This document shows positions 15,813 through 24,510 of a stretch of DNA of 64,000 nucleotides, in pieces (within the stretch, counting starts at the first letter, position 1; every line of letters begins with the position of its first letter). The DNA is taken from assembly GCA_964539655.1 (NCBI GenBank), contig CAZIJH010000001.1, positions 88,495 through 152,494 on the forward strand, in the 5' to 3' direction. The notes beneath the pieces are model-generated. The model had not been told where the DNA came from. It saw only the letters and a list, made by a program, of their open reading frames with translations, and did no database searches. The translations under genes were made by a program, and so were the position numbers. Origin of the DNA: CAZIJH01 sp964539655 (lineage in GTDB: Archaea > Aenigmatarchaeota > Aenigmatarchaeia > CG10238-14 > SCSR01).

Positions 15813-16325
15813 ATGAGATTTGTAGAATTTCTAATAATCCCGTTGCTCATTGTCGGCTACCTGTTTTTTGTTGATTTCATAGTCGCGAACAACGTCTCTG
15901 TTCCCGGAATTTCTCAGGTGGATCAATTTTCGTCGCCGGGCGCAACCGAAGTCAAATTCGGAGAGGCTCTCTCGGTTGTTGCAATGCGTCCCTATTTCAA
16001 CGGACTGATCAGGCTGCCAACTTACACCGGTTCGCTCGGATACATCGGTTGGATGCACGACCTTTTCTTCAATTTTGTAATGTTGCTCGCTGTTTCTTTT
16101 GTTGCGTTTGAAATTTACCTGACAATTAGGGGAAAAAAGGAGGTTAGTTACATGAAGAACAATTGGAATTCGTCGCAGACCAGAAGTTTTGACTGGATGA
16201 GACTTGCAAAGGCAGCCGCCGCCGGGATAGTTTTCTGGATAGCGGCCGCGATGCTTTCGGGCGACACCGCAAGCATAGCTCTCGGTCTTTTGGTCGCGTA
16301 CCTTGAATACAGAAGACAAGGCTGA
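15813..16325 (+). CDS. Polytopic membrane protein
   Basis: From the ATG at MRFVEFLIIP the protein has 170 residues. It has an N-terminal helix (FLIIPLLIVGYLFFVDFIV), an outside loop of about 55 residues, a second helix (FVMLLAVSFVAFEIYL), and a C-terminal hairpin (AAAAGIVFWIAAAMLSGDTASIALGLLVAYL). A TATA-like CATATTTAAATC lies about 38 nt upstream, which favours this start over one 75 nt earlier. No family is recognised. Confidence 0.7.
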   Translation: MRFVEFLIIPLLIVGYLFFVDFIVANNVSVPGISQVDQFSSPGATEVKFGEALSVVAMRPYFNGLIRLPTYTGSLGYIGWMHDLFFNFVMLLAVSFVAFEIYLTIRGKKEVSYMKNNWNSSQTRSFDWMRLAKAAAAGIVFWIAAAMLSGDTASIALGLLVAYLEYRRQG

Positions 16326-16432
16326 ACCTGAAAATAAATTGCAGTTTGAATCGGTTGCCCGATGTAGTCGGTCTTATAACAATCTGTCGGAGATTTCCCG
16401 TTTTAAATGTTTAAGAGGCTGGATTTACAAAT

Positions 16433-16446
16433 CATCATTAGTGATG
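16433..16446. promoter_or_regulatory. 14-bp palindrome at the start of the surface-protein operon
   Basis: CATCA-TTAG-TGATG is a perfect palindrome 10 nt before the HTH gene. A TATA-like TTTTAAATG lies about 25 nt upstream of it (near 16400). The palindrome therefore falls at the expected transcription start, a usual place for an autorepressor site. Confidence 0.4.
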
Positions 16447-16456
16447 GACACTAAAG

Positions 16457-16690
16457 ATGATTATGGCCGGCGATGAGGAAAGAATCAAACGCAAGATAAC
16501 CAGCGTGCTGCGTTCGCACAGGGAAGGGCTGACGATAAAAGATTTGTCTACGCTGGTTTCCGCGCACAGGCAGACGATAGCGAAATACGTTCTTGTTCTG
16601 GAAGCTGAAGGAGTGGTTTATAGGAGGGAGGTCGGTTCTGCGACTCTGCATTACCTGAAGAAATTTTTTGGAGGCAAAATAAATGGATAG
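16457..16690 (+). CDS. Small winged-helix DNA-binding protein
   Basis: The 77-residue protein is a single winged helix: KRKITSVLRSHREGLTIKDLSTLVSAHRQTIAKYVLVLEAEGVVYRREVG, with the recognition helix at about residues 38-50. It heads an operon, overlapping the giant surface-protein gene by 8 nt. A palindrome sits 10 nt upstream. It is most simply a local regulator of the surface operon. An alternative ATG six bases later is equally possible. Confidence 0.8.
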   Translation: MIMAGDEERIKRKITSVLRSHREGLTIKDLSTLVSAHRQTIAKYVLVLEAEGVVYRREVGSATLHYLKKFFGGKING

Positions 16691-19600
16691 TAAGAAAATT
16701 ATTTTGATTCTGTCGATGATTTTATTTGGTTTCGTCATTCTTTCCGACACAACAGAAGCTGTTTTAACAAATTCCACAACGAACTCCAATCCGGCTTTTA
16801 GTGATGTTGTGAATACTAACAGGCCAACCAACTACACATCGGCGTGGAAACTAATCTCGACATCCGTGCAGTTCACAACCCCGAGCGCGACGACAATAAC
16901 AGGAGACGATCCGGGCGGGGACGGATTCTACATAGACGTGAGATTTGTAGCAAGCGCAACGTCCGATAACAACAGGGTGAGAGTCGGAATAGGGCAGACC
17001 GTGCCGAACATGTCCGATCAGAACAGTTGCGACATCGCAACATCGGGCGGCGCATGCTATCTCAATTTCTCGGCGAGAGGCAACACGACGCACAACTCGC
17101 TGGCTGAAGTAAACTACTCGTGGGCATTTGTTGGGGTGCAGCTCGACACGAGCAACAGGAACATTTCGTACGGAGTGCCGATGATACGCGGCGGTAAACG
17201 CATGCCGGATATTTACAATTCGACTGCGGGAAACAACTGTTACATCTCGGTAAACGATTCGATATTTACGAGCGGTCAATGGTTCACGGCGTCTGTCAAC
17301 ATAACACAAGATTACTACGGACGATGTGGGTGGACCGGAACTGCTAAAGTAGTGAATTTGACGGTTGGAATAGATCACGGAACCTTGACGACAGCAAACG
17401 GTGATACCAATGCAGCTAATTTCGACAGCATCTATTTGCTAAACCAGAGCGATGTCGTGATCGTCATACCGCCGAAGGATTACGTCATCAACAACACCCT
17501 CACTGTGTCGGTTCAGTCTGCGAATGGAAGGTCGAGCGGCCTGAAAAGGAATTTTGTGCAAACTTCGACTTTGTCCGTTAGCAATGGGGACACGCTCATG
17601 CTCACAAGGTCGGCCATACAAAGCCTGCTTGCATCAAACTTGATAGGTCGTTCGTTTGGGTCGGTCGAAAATATAGTCCAAATCCAAAATCTTCGGGCAG
17701 CAACGGAAAGGATGTCGTCACTTATGAGATTTTTCACGGGATATTTTTCGTTGGCCGAATCGATTTCGAAAATTGCAGGTTTCCAAAAATTATTTACAAA
17801 CGCATTCTCACTCGGAGATTTTGCATCAGGGATTTACGCACTTGGCAGGCAGGACTATGTTCGTGAAATGACACAATCCATGAGCATTACGAATATCATG
17901 CAAAGATTGTTCGCTGGAACCAGATTGTTTTCAAACTCACTTAGTTTGGCTGACTTCGTTGACAACTTAGCATCCTTCCCTAGATTTCTTACAAATTCAT
18001 TTTCCTCCACTGACGCGGTAAGTAGAGTTTCCAGCCTGACAAGATCCTTCACAAACACGGCGGCATTTTCTGATGTACAAATTAGAATCATCAGCCTCGC
18101 AAGAACATTTTCAAGTCAACTTCAAATTTCAGAAATTGCGGAAAGATTAATCGCATTGACAAGATACTTCGCCGACAACTTTATCGAGGGTGATGCTACA
18201 GATAGTAGCTTCGGAAGCAGCAAATTGTTGGGCAATCCGTTTTCGTTGACTTCGTTAACTTCGAAATTGGGAGGTTCGATGCGTTCATTCACAGGTACGT
18301 TGTCTCTTTCGACTATTACTTCCAGACTTTCCGTCCTTGCCCGCGGATTTACAATAGATTTCTCGTTGAGTCAGGTAACTTTAAGATTATCGGATCTTGC
18401 AAGATCATTCGTGTCGCAACCGTCGCTGTCGGCTACAATGTCGAGACAGCTTGGAAAAATAATTTCTTACACGCAGGAATTTTCGGTAAACAATTTGATT
18501 CAAAAATTCTTTGAAAGCAACAAGCAACTGACAAATATCTTTTCATTTACCGAAATCAGTTCTCGTCTGCTTTCAGCCAGCAGATCTTTCACGGGATTGT
18601 TTTCGTTGGGTTCGCTAAATCAAAATAGCGCTGGATTCTTTTCTGAATTAAGACAGTCATTTGGAATTGATTCCATAATTTCCAGATTGTCCGGTGGGTC
18701 GAGAGAATTCTCGCAAACATTCGGATTAAGTTTTGGAACCTCTCGTCTGTCGGACTTGACAAGATCAATTACGTACTCGATTTCATTCGCAGAAAACTTT
18801 TCAAGAATTTCGTCTTTGTCAAGGATATTCAGGGAGCCGTTTTCATTTACCGGAATGTCGTCGAGAATATCCGATCTGAATATGAGATTCTCGAATATAT
18901 TTTCTCTGAATAGCCTGGCGTCAAACCTGTTCGGAAATTCGAAATCTTTCGTGAATTCGTTTTCGCTCACGCATGTCACCGGAAGGTTGGCAAGCCTTTC
19001 CAGGTCGCTGACAAATGTACCCTCGTTGTCGATGATCACAGGCAGGATCGCTAGCCTGACGAGGACATTCTCGGAATCGTTCTTCATCCAGGCGATCGTC
19101 AATTCGCTCAGAGCGATAATAGAAGCGGTATCGCCCACGCAATCTCCGACTTCGACATCCTCGTCGCCAGGAGGGAGCAGCGGAAATGTTGCCGCCATAA
19201 CGCCCGGCCAAATCGTGCAGCCCGAGACAAAAGATTTGGAATTCGTGTCGGCTCCCTTGCTGAAAGAGTCAGTGGCCGGCCAGAAAATCATCCATCAGAT
19301 AATTGTCAAAGGAAAATCCGGCGGCGATATTGTGAGAGATTTGAAACTCGATGTCTTGGGAATACCGGACGAATGGGTAAAAACTATTCCTGAAAAAATC
19401 GATTTACTGCCTGGGGAATATAGCACGTTTATTGTCGAGATCTCTATTCCTGAGAATGCTCCGTTTGCGGATTACGAAATCGAATTTGTCGCAAAGAACG
19501 GTGTCGTCGAAGACACGTCGATATCATTGCTGAGGATAAAAGATTCGCAGAGGGCAGGGACGGAATCCTCGTCGGTTGTCAACAGGGAAGTCACTTTGCT

Positions 19601-20411
19601 CAGCGAACAAAATAAGGCGATCGTGGAATTGAACGTAAAATCGCAAGAGAACGTTCCTTTCCTGGTCGTGAAGGAGGAAGTTCCGAAGACTCTTGCCGAG
19701 GACGTGAGCGATATAGAATTCATCACTCCTCCCGACACGGTACTTAGGGCAGATCCGCTGTTTGCATGGGCGCTTGTCAACGTGAGCGCGAACGAGAACA
19801 CAAAACTGAGCTACGTTCTCAAGGATCTTCCGGTCGACATAACTGGGTTGCTCTTCTTCCCGATCAACGAATTCTCTCTTGTCAACCAGCAGCTTCCGTC
19901 CGGGCTCAGGATAGGTGACGTGAAAGTCCCGATGTTCTACATAGGAGAGCAGTCGACTATTACTGTCGTGGTCGAGAACACAGATTCCCGCCAGCATGTT
20001 TTGAATCTGAACTACGATCTGCCGTCCGGTTGGAAAGCCAATCCGGAAAGAATTTTCGGGACTTTGCTGCCGGGCGAGAAAAAGGAGTTCCAAATCATCG
20101 TGGAAATTCCAAACGACGAGAAAGTTTCCAACAAGATTATTGATCTTGTGTTCGAATGGGACGGAAATATTTTTGTCAAGGAGTATAACGTGATCGTCGC
20201 GCAGAGAACTCTTGTATATTTCGTAGTTTATGTTGTGATTTTCGCTGCAGCCAGCGCGCTGTTCTTCTTCGCATTTAGGTTCTACAGGTCCAGAAGGATT
20301 TTCGTCGAGTATCCTGCCGGAGAAGACAGGCTTGCAAAGTTGCGCAAGATAAGGGACATGATAAACCCCAGGAAGAAGGAGTGGAAGTACAATTATGAAT
20401 ATCGTGAGTAA
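16683..20411 (+). CDS. 1242-residue surface protein with exact 20-residue repeats
   Basis: A signal peptide (residues 1-27) precedes a Thr/Asn-rich globular region (30-330). About 23 tandem repeats of exactly 20 residues follow (343-808), consensus R-(L/I)-S-x-L-(T/A)-R-S-F-T-N-x-F-S-L-S-x-(I/V)-T-S. A Ser/Pro-rich linker (815-840) leads to two Ig-like/NEW3-type domains, then a C-terminal helix (FVVYVVIFAAASALFFFAF) and a basic tail. It is anchored outside the cell. The operon also encodes an HTH protein, a second anchored protein, a MinD-like ATPase and a coiled-coil protein. No family is recognised for the repeat. Confidence 0.88.
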   Translation: MDSKKIILILSMILFGFVILSDTTEAVLTNSTTNSNPAFSDVVNTNRPTNYTSAWKLISTSVQFTTPSATTITGDDPGGDGFYIDVRFVASATSDNNRVRVGIGQTVPNMSDQNSCDIATSGGACYLNFSARGNTTHNSLAEVNYSWAFVGVQLDTSNRNISYGVPMIRGGKRMPDIYNSTAGNNCYISVNDSIFTSGQWFTASVNITQDYYGRCGWTGTAKVVNLTVGIDHGTLTTANGDTNAANFDSIYLLNQSDVVIVIPPKDYVINNTLTVSVQSANGRSSGLKRNFVQTSTLSVSNGDTLMLTRSAIQSLLASNLIGRSFGSVENIVQIQNLRAATERMSSLMRFFTGYFSLAESISKIAGFQKLFTNAFSLGDFASGIYALGRQDYVREMTQSMSITNIMQRLFAGTRLFSNSLSLADFVDNLASFPRFLTNSFSSTDAVSRVSSLTRSFTNTAAFSDVQIRIISLARTFSSQLQISEIAERLIALTRYFADNFIEGDATDSSFGSSKLLGNPFSLTSLTSKLGGSMRSFTGTLSLSTITSRLSVLARGFTIDFSLSQVTLRLSDLARSFVSQPSLSATMSRQLGKIISYTQEFSVNNLIQKFFESNKQLTNIFSFTEISSRLLSASRSFTGLFSLGSLNQNSAGFFSELRQSFGIDSIISRLSGGSREFSQTFGLSFGTSRLSDLTRSITYSISFAENFSRISSLSRIFREPFSFTGMSSRISDLNMRFSNIFSLNSLASNLFGNSKSFVNSFSLTHVTGRLASLSRSLTNVPSLSMITGRIASLTRTFSESFFIQAIVNSLRAIIEAVSPTQSPTSTSSSPGGSSGNVAAITPGQIVQPETKDLEFVSAPLLKESVAGQKIIHQIIVKGKSGGDIVRDLKLDVLGIPDEWVKTIPEKIDLLPGEYSTFIVEISIPENAPFADYEIEFVAKNGVVEDTSISLLRIKDSQRAGTESSSVVNREVTLLSEQNKAIVELNVKSQENVPFLVVKEEVPKTLAEDVSDIEFITPPDTVLRADPLFAWALVNVSANENTKLSYVLKDLPVDITGLLFFPINEFSLVNQQLPSGLRIGDVKVPMFYIGEQSTITVVVENTDSRQHVLNLNYDLPSGWKANPERIFGTLLPGEKKEFQIIVEIPNDEKVSNKIIDLVFEWDGNIFVKEYNVIVAQRTLVYFVVYVVIFAAASALFFFAFRFYRSRRIFVEYPAGEDRLAKLRKIRDMINPRKKEWKYNYEYRE
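17709..19106 (+). repeat. 60-bp-period coding repeat array (about 23 units)
   Basis: The encoded unit is 20 residues. The Arg that starts each unit falls at 343 and 363 and then, after one five-residue insertion, at every 20th residue from 408 to 788 with few substitutions and no further indel. The DNA copies are much more diverged than the spacing, so the array is old and its length is under selection. Confidence 0.85.
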
Positions 20412-21684
20412 ACTACCAAATATGATTATGAAAAGAGCGATTTTCACAGCAGTTGTTTTGATTTTTTCAATAATCTTAAGCGGGACCGTCTTTGCCGACG
20501 GAATTATTTCTAACCTTGCTTACAGCCCCCAGGAAGTATTCGCATTGAGCGATACCAAAATGGAAATCGGAGTGGAAAACAATGGCGACAAATCTCAAGA
20601 TTACAAACTTGTAGTCTCTGTTATTACAGAAGGTCTCGTTGAATCCGAGCAGAAATTTTCGTTCGGATTGATCCCCGGCGAGAAGAAAAAATTCTCTTCG
20701 GAATTCGTGCCGCGAAGCATCGGATACTATCAGATAATTGCCAGGCTTTATGACGAGAATGAGATAGATCTTTACGATACCGAGGTAGCTTCTTTCAATT
20801 CGTTGAGCGAAATCGGTCCGTTTGATTTGAATATTGAAATACCAACAAAAATCGTGAGGCCGAATTCCAGAGTTCCCGTGGTAATCAATCTGGAAAATAA
20901 GGGAGTGAAAAGCACCGACGTCGAGCTTCAGGTTAAATTGAATTGCGCAAAAACTCTAAAGGAAACTTTTTACGAGCTTGCAGAGGCTGGCAGCCAGATT
21001 GAAGAAATATTCTCTTTCCAGAGCTGCCCGACTACCGGAGTTTACGAGGTCGTAGCAGATGTCATGCTTTTCAACAAGACATGGATATCCTCTAGCTCGC
21101 AACTTATTATAGACAATTACATTACCGAATTATCCTTCCAGCCTCCGATGGAAATTTATGCCGAGTCTGGAAAATCTTCTCTTTTCATGGTCGAAGTGGA
21201 CAATATCGGAGACAAGGAGATAGATAGTCTGAAACTTATCGTGACCAGAATTCCGTCCGATTGGATCCAGGTATCGCCTCCCGAGACCAGAAATCTGCGT
21301 CCAAAAGGAGAAGCGATATTCGTTGTTAACATCACAATTCCTCCATTCACAAAAAATCGCGACATAAATTTCACGTTCATTGCGACTGCAGTCGACACTC
21401 AGGTTGAACAGAGATCTGTTATGAAAATTTCCGGCATGGCTTCGGCCGCACCGAATAAAGATGCGTCCAACCCGTTTGTTTTCGCTTTGCCAAAATTGGA
21501 CGTTCCAAATTTCCAGTCGATATTTTTTGAAGGATTTTATATTTTTGCATTTTCAACTATCGGAATTTCTATAGCGGTCGGTGGGGCTATTTTGGCGATC
21601 AGGAAAAACTGGAGAAATGAAAGAAATCAACATATCGCGTACAAGATTTACAAAATCAAGAAAATGGTTGCGGACAGAAAATAA
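20395..21684 (+). CDS. Anchored surface protein with CARDB/Ig-like domains
   Basis: The 429-residue protein overlaps the repeat protein by 17 nt. It has a signal peptide (about residues 12-34, ending VFADG), then three beta-sandwich modules of CARDB/NEW3 type (about 40-350). These are recognisable by phrases such as IGVENNGDKSQDYKLVV, VINLENKGVKSTDVEL and VDNIGDKEIDSLKL. A C-terminal helix (residues 380-402) and a basic cytoplasmic tail end it. Both surface proteins thus share the same topology and may form one complex. Confidence 0.82.
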   Translation: MNIVSKLPNMIMKRAIFTAVVLIFSIILSGTVFADGIISNLAYSPQEVFALSDTKMEIGVENNGDKSQDYKLVVSVITEGLVESEQKFSFGLIPGEKKKFSSEFVPRSIGYYQIIARLYDENEIDLYDTEVASFNSLSEIGPFDLNIEIPTKIVRPNSRVPVVINLENKGVKSTDVELQVKLNCAKTLKETFYELAEAGSQIEEIFSFQSCPTTGVYEVVADVMLFNKTWISSSSQLIIDNYITELSFQPPMEIYAESGKSSLFMVEVDNIGDKEIDSLKLIVTRIPSDWIQVSPPETRNLRPKGEAIFVVNITIPPFTKNRDINFTFIATAVDTQVEQRSVMKISGMASAAPNKDASNPFVFALPKLDVPNFQSIFFEGFYIFAFSTIGISIAVGGAILAIRKNWRNERNQHIAYKIYKIKKMVADRK

Positions 21685-21735
21685 TTCTATTCTAGCTGAT
21701 TTAATTTGCCCGCTTACCAAATATTATTGGTATAC

Positions 21736-22704
21736 TTGTCCGAAACTGTTGGAATTTTTTCAGCAAAGGGCGGGGTAGGCAAAACTACTCTTGTTGCTAA
21801 CCTCGGGGCCTCCATCACGAACGTGTTCAAGAAAAACGTTCTGATTTTCGATACCAATCTGAAAACCTCTCATCTCGGACTTCATTTCGGCGTGTACGAT
21901 GATCTTCCGGTGACTTTGAAGGAGGTATTGAAACAGAACGCTCCCATTTTGCATGCGGTGTACACCGAGCCGAGGACGGGCGTGAGGCTGGTGCCGGCTC
22001 CGTTGAATTCCGACGGTGCGGTTATCGACAAGAAAAGGCTCAGCAGGCTTCTTAACAAAGTCAAGGACAATTACGAAATTGTGATAGTTGACACTTCCCC
22101 GGGATTGGGATTCGAATTTATCTGCGCGGCGGAATCGATCGACAGGGCGATAGTGGTTACCACTCCCGAAATAACTTCTGTCACCGACGCGATGAAGACC
22201 GTGGAGATCCTCAAAAAACTGAGGAAGAATATTTTCGGGATCGTCGTCAACAGGGTCAGAAACCAAAAATACGAGCTGACGTTGAAAGAGATCGAATCGA
22301 CGATAGGCGAAAACGTTATCGCCGTCGTGCACGAGGACAACCATGTTCCGGAGTCGATCTCCAAAGGGGTGCCCGTGACTATAAGCTATCCGAATTCGAG
22401 AGTTTCGAACGACATCAACAAGCTTGCGGGAATGCTTATTGGCAGGGAATATGTTGGTGACGGCATGTTTGGCATGTTTTCGAAATTCTTTGAAATTTTC
22501 AAGTTGAACGGGAAACGCGATGAGTTTTTCGTGGAAGACGAAAAGATTTCCCAGCGCAAGCAAACGAAGGGCGATTTGATAAAGGAAGTTGAAGTTGCCG
22601 AAGGCATGCGAAAGGATTTGCTTAACGAAGTCGAAGATGAAATAAAAGACGAGATCAAGCAAAGGGTAAAGAAAAGACTGATGGAAAGGATGAGAAATGG
22701 CTGA
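21736..22704 (+). CDS. MinD/ParA-like ATPase
   Basis: The start is a TTG giving MSETVGIFSAKGGVGKTT, which puts the deviant Walker A (KGGVGKTT) at the normal MinD position. It continues with the switch segments IVDTSPGLG and VVTTPEITSVTDAMK. The 322-residue protein has a 70-residue Lys/Glu-rich C-terminal extension that overlaps the coiled-coil gene by 8 nt. MinD-like ATPases position cargo on membranes. Being in one operon with two anchored surface proteins, it may place or assemble that surface complex. Confidence 0.87.
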   Translation: MSETVGIFSAKGGVGKTTLVANLGASITNVFKKNVLIFDTNLKTSHLGLHFGVYDDLPVTLKEVLKQNAPILHAVYTEPRTGVRLVPAPLNSDGAVIDKKRLSRLLNKVKDNYEIVIVDTSPGLGFEFICAAESIDRAIVVTTPEITSVTDAMKTVEILKKLRKNIFGIVVNRVRNQKYELTLKEIESTIGENVIAVVHEDNHVPESISKGVPVTISYPNSRVSNDINKLAGMLIGREYVGDGMFGMFSKFFEIFKLNGKRDEFFVEDEKISQRKQTKGDLIKEVEVAEGMRKDLLNEVEDEIKDEIKQRVKKRLMERMRNG

Positions 22705-23071
22705 AAAACAGTTGGCGATATCGGAAAAGATGATCGACGAAATAGTAGACGAGGTTCTGGATTCCATGGATCAGGCAAAGCCCAATGGGATGCAGAAAAA
22801 TTATCAGGGAACTTCCGAGATGGAAAACATAAAAAGAAGGATGAACGATTTTGAAAAAAGGATGCAAAGATTTTCGAACGAAATCAGCTCCAATGCCATC
22901 GAGTCCGGCACAGATTTGAACGAAAGGATCGACGATATTGCGAATGGAAACGACAAGCAGATTCTCGGTCTGGAGGAGCAGATCATGCATCTCGAGGGAG
23001 AGATAGATTTCCTGCGCACGTCTCTGGTGAGGATCAGCAGCGAACTCAAGAAGAAGAAAATTTTGGAATAA
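22697..23071 (+). CDS. Coiled-coil protein coupled to the MinD-like ATPase
   Basis: The 124-residue protein is soluble and helical. It has an N-terminal amphipathic part (AISEKMIDEIVDEVLDSM) and two heptad-rich coiled coils (about 42-62 and 88-118). It overlaps the ATPase gene by 8 nt and ends the five-gene operon. No family is recognised. A partner or activator of the ATPase, in the manner of MinE or a ParA cargo adaptor, is inference only. Confidence 0.75.
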   Translation: MAEKQLAISEKMIDEIVDEVLDSMDQAKPNGMQKNYQGTSEMENIKRRMNDFEKRMQRFSNEISSNAIESGTDLNERIDDIANGNDKQILGLEEQIMHLEGEIDFLRTSLVRISSELKKKKILE

Positions 23072-23110
23072 AAAATAAAAAAAAAGAAAAAAAATATTTT
23101 CAATTTATTT

Positions 23111-23359
23111 TTACTTGAATTTCCTTCCAGCCCAGTTGTATATTATTGCGAATGCGTAGCCTAATGCGAACGCAGATACCAAGCATGCAACCAGCGCCAT
23201 TGTCATAAGATTCCAGTTGCTCCAGAATCCAGGATAAAGCTGGTCCATTATGGAAGGCTGTCCCAAGAGTCCGTGCCAGACGTATCCAACAACATCGACA
23301 ATGAATGCAAGAATAGTCAATGTTATTGCAAGAACTTTCGGTTTGATGTCTCCTGCCAT
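23111..23359 (-). CDS. Small two-helix membrane protein
   Basis: From the ATG giving MAGDIKPKVLA it has 82 residues and two hydrophobic segments: VLAITLTILAFIVDVVGYVW and LMTMALVACLVSAFALGYAFAIIY. A Pro/Trp-rich loop (GQPSIMDQLYPGFWSNWN) joins them. No family or function is recognised. An ATG 15 nt upstream is an alternative start. It is convergent with the coiled-coil gene. Confidence 0.65.
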   Translation of the reverse strand: MAGDIKPKVLAITLTILAFIVDVVGYVWHGLLGQPSIMDQLYPGFWSNWNLMTMALVACLVSAFALGYAFAIIYNWAGRKFK

Positions 23360-23394
23360 GATTATATTTTGCATTATTTTGGCGATAAAAGCAA

Positions 23395-23721
23395 CTATTG
23401 GACTCCAAAAATGTTTCTAATGTCTTCATTCCATTTTTCGAGTTGTCTGCCATGAATCAAAGTATCGTAACTTAAACTGGCAACCATGTTTAAAATAAGG
23501 GGAACGGGATCTAAAGCAAACACAGAATAGACTAATCCAGGGAATACCGACAACATGCTGTATCCTGTATGCTTTGCATTCAACTTTTGAAATTTTCTAT
23601 GCCATTCAAAAGTTTCGTCTTCATCGAGCTGTGACACCAAACTGGTAAATTGCCTTCTTTGTTCGCGGAAATATTGTACACCGCCAAACGGCAAGTATTT
23701 TTTAAGATCCCGATTTTTCAT
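23395..23721 (-). CDS. 108-residue protein downstream of tRNA-Leu
   Basis: Not recognised. It has a charged N-terminal third (KNRDLKKYLPFGGVQYFREQRRQF) and one hydrophobic stretch (YSMLSVFPGLVYSVFALDPVPLILNMVASL) that may be a membrane hairpin. It starts 34 nt after the tRNA-Leu 3' end on the same strand, so the two may be co-transcribed. Composition is more AT-rich than the adjacent genes. Confidence 0.55.
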   Translation of the reverse strand: MKNRDLKKYLPFGGVQYFREQRRQFTSLVSQLDEDETFEWHRKFQKLNAKHTGYSMLSVFPGLVYSVFALDPVPLILNMVASLSYDTLIHGRQLEKWNEDIRNIFGVQ

Positions 23722-23755
23722 ACCAAGAAAACAGATTTCAGAATTTATTAGTTTG

Positions 23756-23841
23756 TGCAGGGGGTGGGATTTGAACCCACGAAGGCACTAAGCCACCAGC
23801 TCCTAAGGCTGGCCCGATTGACCAGGCTACGGGACCCCTGC
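23756..23841 (-). tRNA. tRNA-Leu(TAG)
   Basis: The acceptor stem GCAGGGG/CCCCTGC has discriminator A. The anticodon stem CCAGC/GCTGG carries loop CTTAGGA with anticodon TAG. There is a long variable arm, and the T-arm GTGGG-TTCAAAT-CCCAC is complete. No intron and no encoded CCA are seen. Confidence 0.95.
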
Positions 23842-23889
23842 ATGTTCGGATTAAAGCTAATTAAAACTTAGAATATTTTATTGATATAA

Positions 23890-24330
23890 ATGGAAATCGG
23901 GCTGATTGTTTTCGCGGTTGCTGTGGTTCTGATTGTCGTCTTTTTCGCAATAAATTCCAAACCTGATAAAACAGTCACGGTTGATTTTGGCAAAGTAAAA
24001 ATAAAAGCCGAGCTTGCGGACACTTATCTGAAGAGAGTCAACGGCCTGATGTTTCACAAGACCCTCGCGGAGGACGGCGGGATGCTTTTCGTTTTCGATT
24101 CTCCCGGCAGGCACGCGATATGGATGATGAACATGTCATTCCCAATCGACATAATGTGGCTCGACGAGGAGAAAGAGATCGTGCACGTTGTGGAGGACGC
24201 TCAGCCGTGTTTCATGAGCTGTCCAGCGTACGCTCCGCCGAAAAATGCGAAGTATGTAATCGAAGTCAATTCAGGATTCGTGAAAAAATACGGATTGGAG
24301 ACCGGGCACTTCGCAGACTTTGAAATTTAG
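23890..24330 (+). CDS. DUF192 family protein, membrane-anchored
   Basis: The 146-residue protein has one N-terminal helix (residues 3-21) and then a DUF192 domain. Features are KRVNGLMFHKTLAEDGGMLFVFDSPGRHAIWMMNMSFPIDIMWLD and the C-terminal VIEVNSGFVKKYGLETG. DUF192 proteins are small extracytoplasmic domains of unsettled role. The domain probably faces outside. Its stop overlaps a small convergent gene by 4 nt. Confidence 0.87.
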   Translation: MEIGLIVFAVAVVLIVVFFAINSKPDKTVTVDFGKVKIKAELADTYLKRVNGLMFHKTLAEDGGMLFVFDSPGRHAIWMMNMSFPIDIMWLDEEKEIVHVVEDAQPCFMSCPAYAPPKNAKYVIEVNSGFVKKYGLETGHFADFEI

Positions 24331-24491
24331 CCGAAAGTCAAATTCCAAATCATCAGCGTTTTGTCGTGGCTCGGGAATATCGAAGCCTTGTCGAAATCCT
24401 GTCCTAGAAAGACGACCAGAAAAATGAATAGCAATATTATTGATACCGCAATTGCGATGAAAATTATCTGCGATTTCGAAAATTTTCTCAT
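24327..24491 (-). CDS. 54-residue single-helix membrane protein
   Basis: A short basic start (MRKFSKSQ) is followed by one hydrophobic helix (IIFIAIAVSIILLFIFLVVFLG) and a short polar tail. No family is recognised. It overlaps the DUF192 stop by 4 nt on the other strand and lies 19 nt after the EamA transporter stop. The gene would otherwise be a 180-nt gap. Confidence 0.5.
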   Translation of the reverse strand: MRKFSKSQIIFIAIAVSIILLFIFLVVFLGQDFDKASIFPSHDKTLMIWNLTFG

Positions 24492-24510
24492 TGAATCAAC
24501 ATAGTCGATT

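Noticed and set aside
18620..19291. Acidic 223-residue minus-strand frame opposite the repeat protein
   Set aside because: It mirrors the 60-bp repeat of the sense gene and has no start signal; it is a by-product of Arg/Ser-rich coding.
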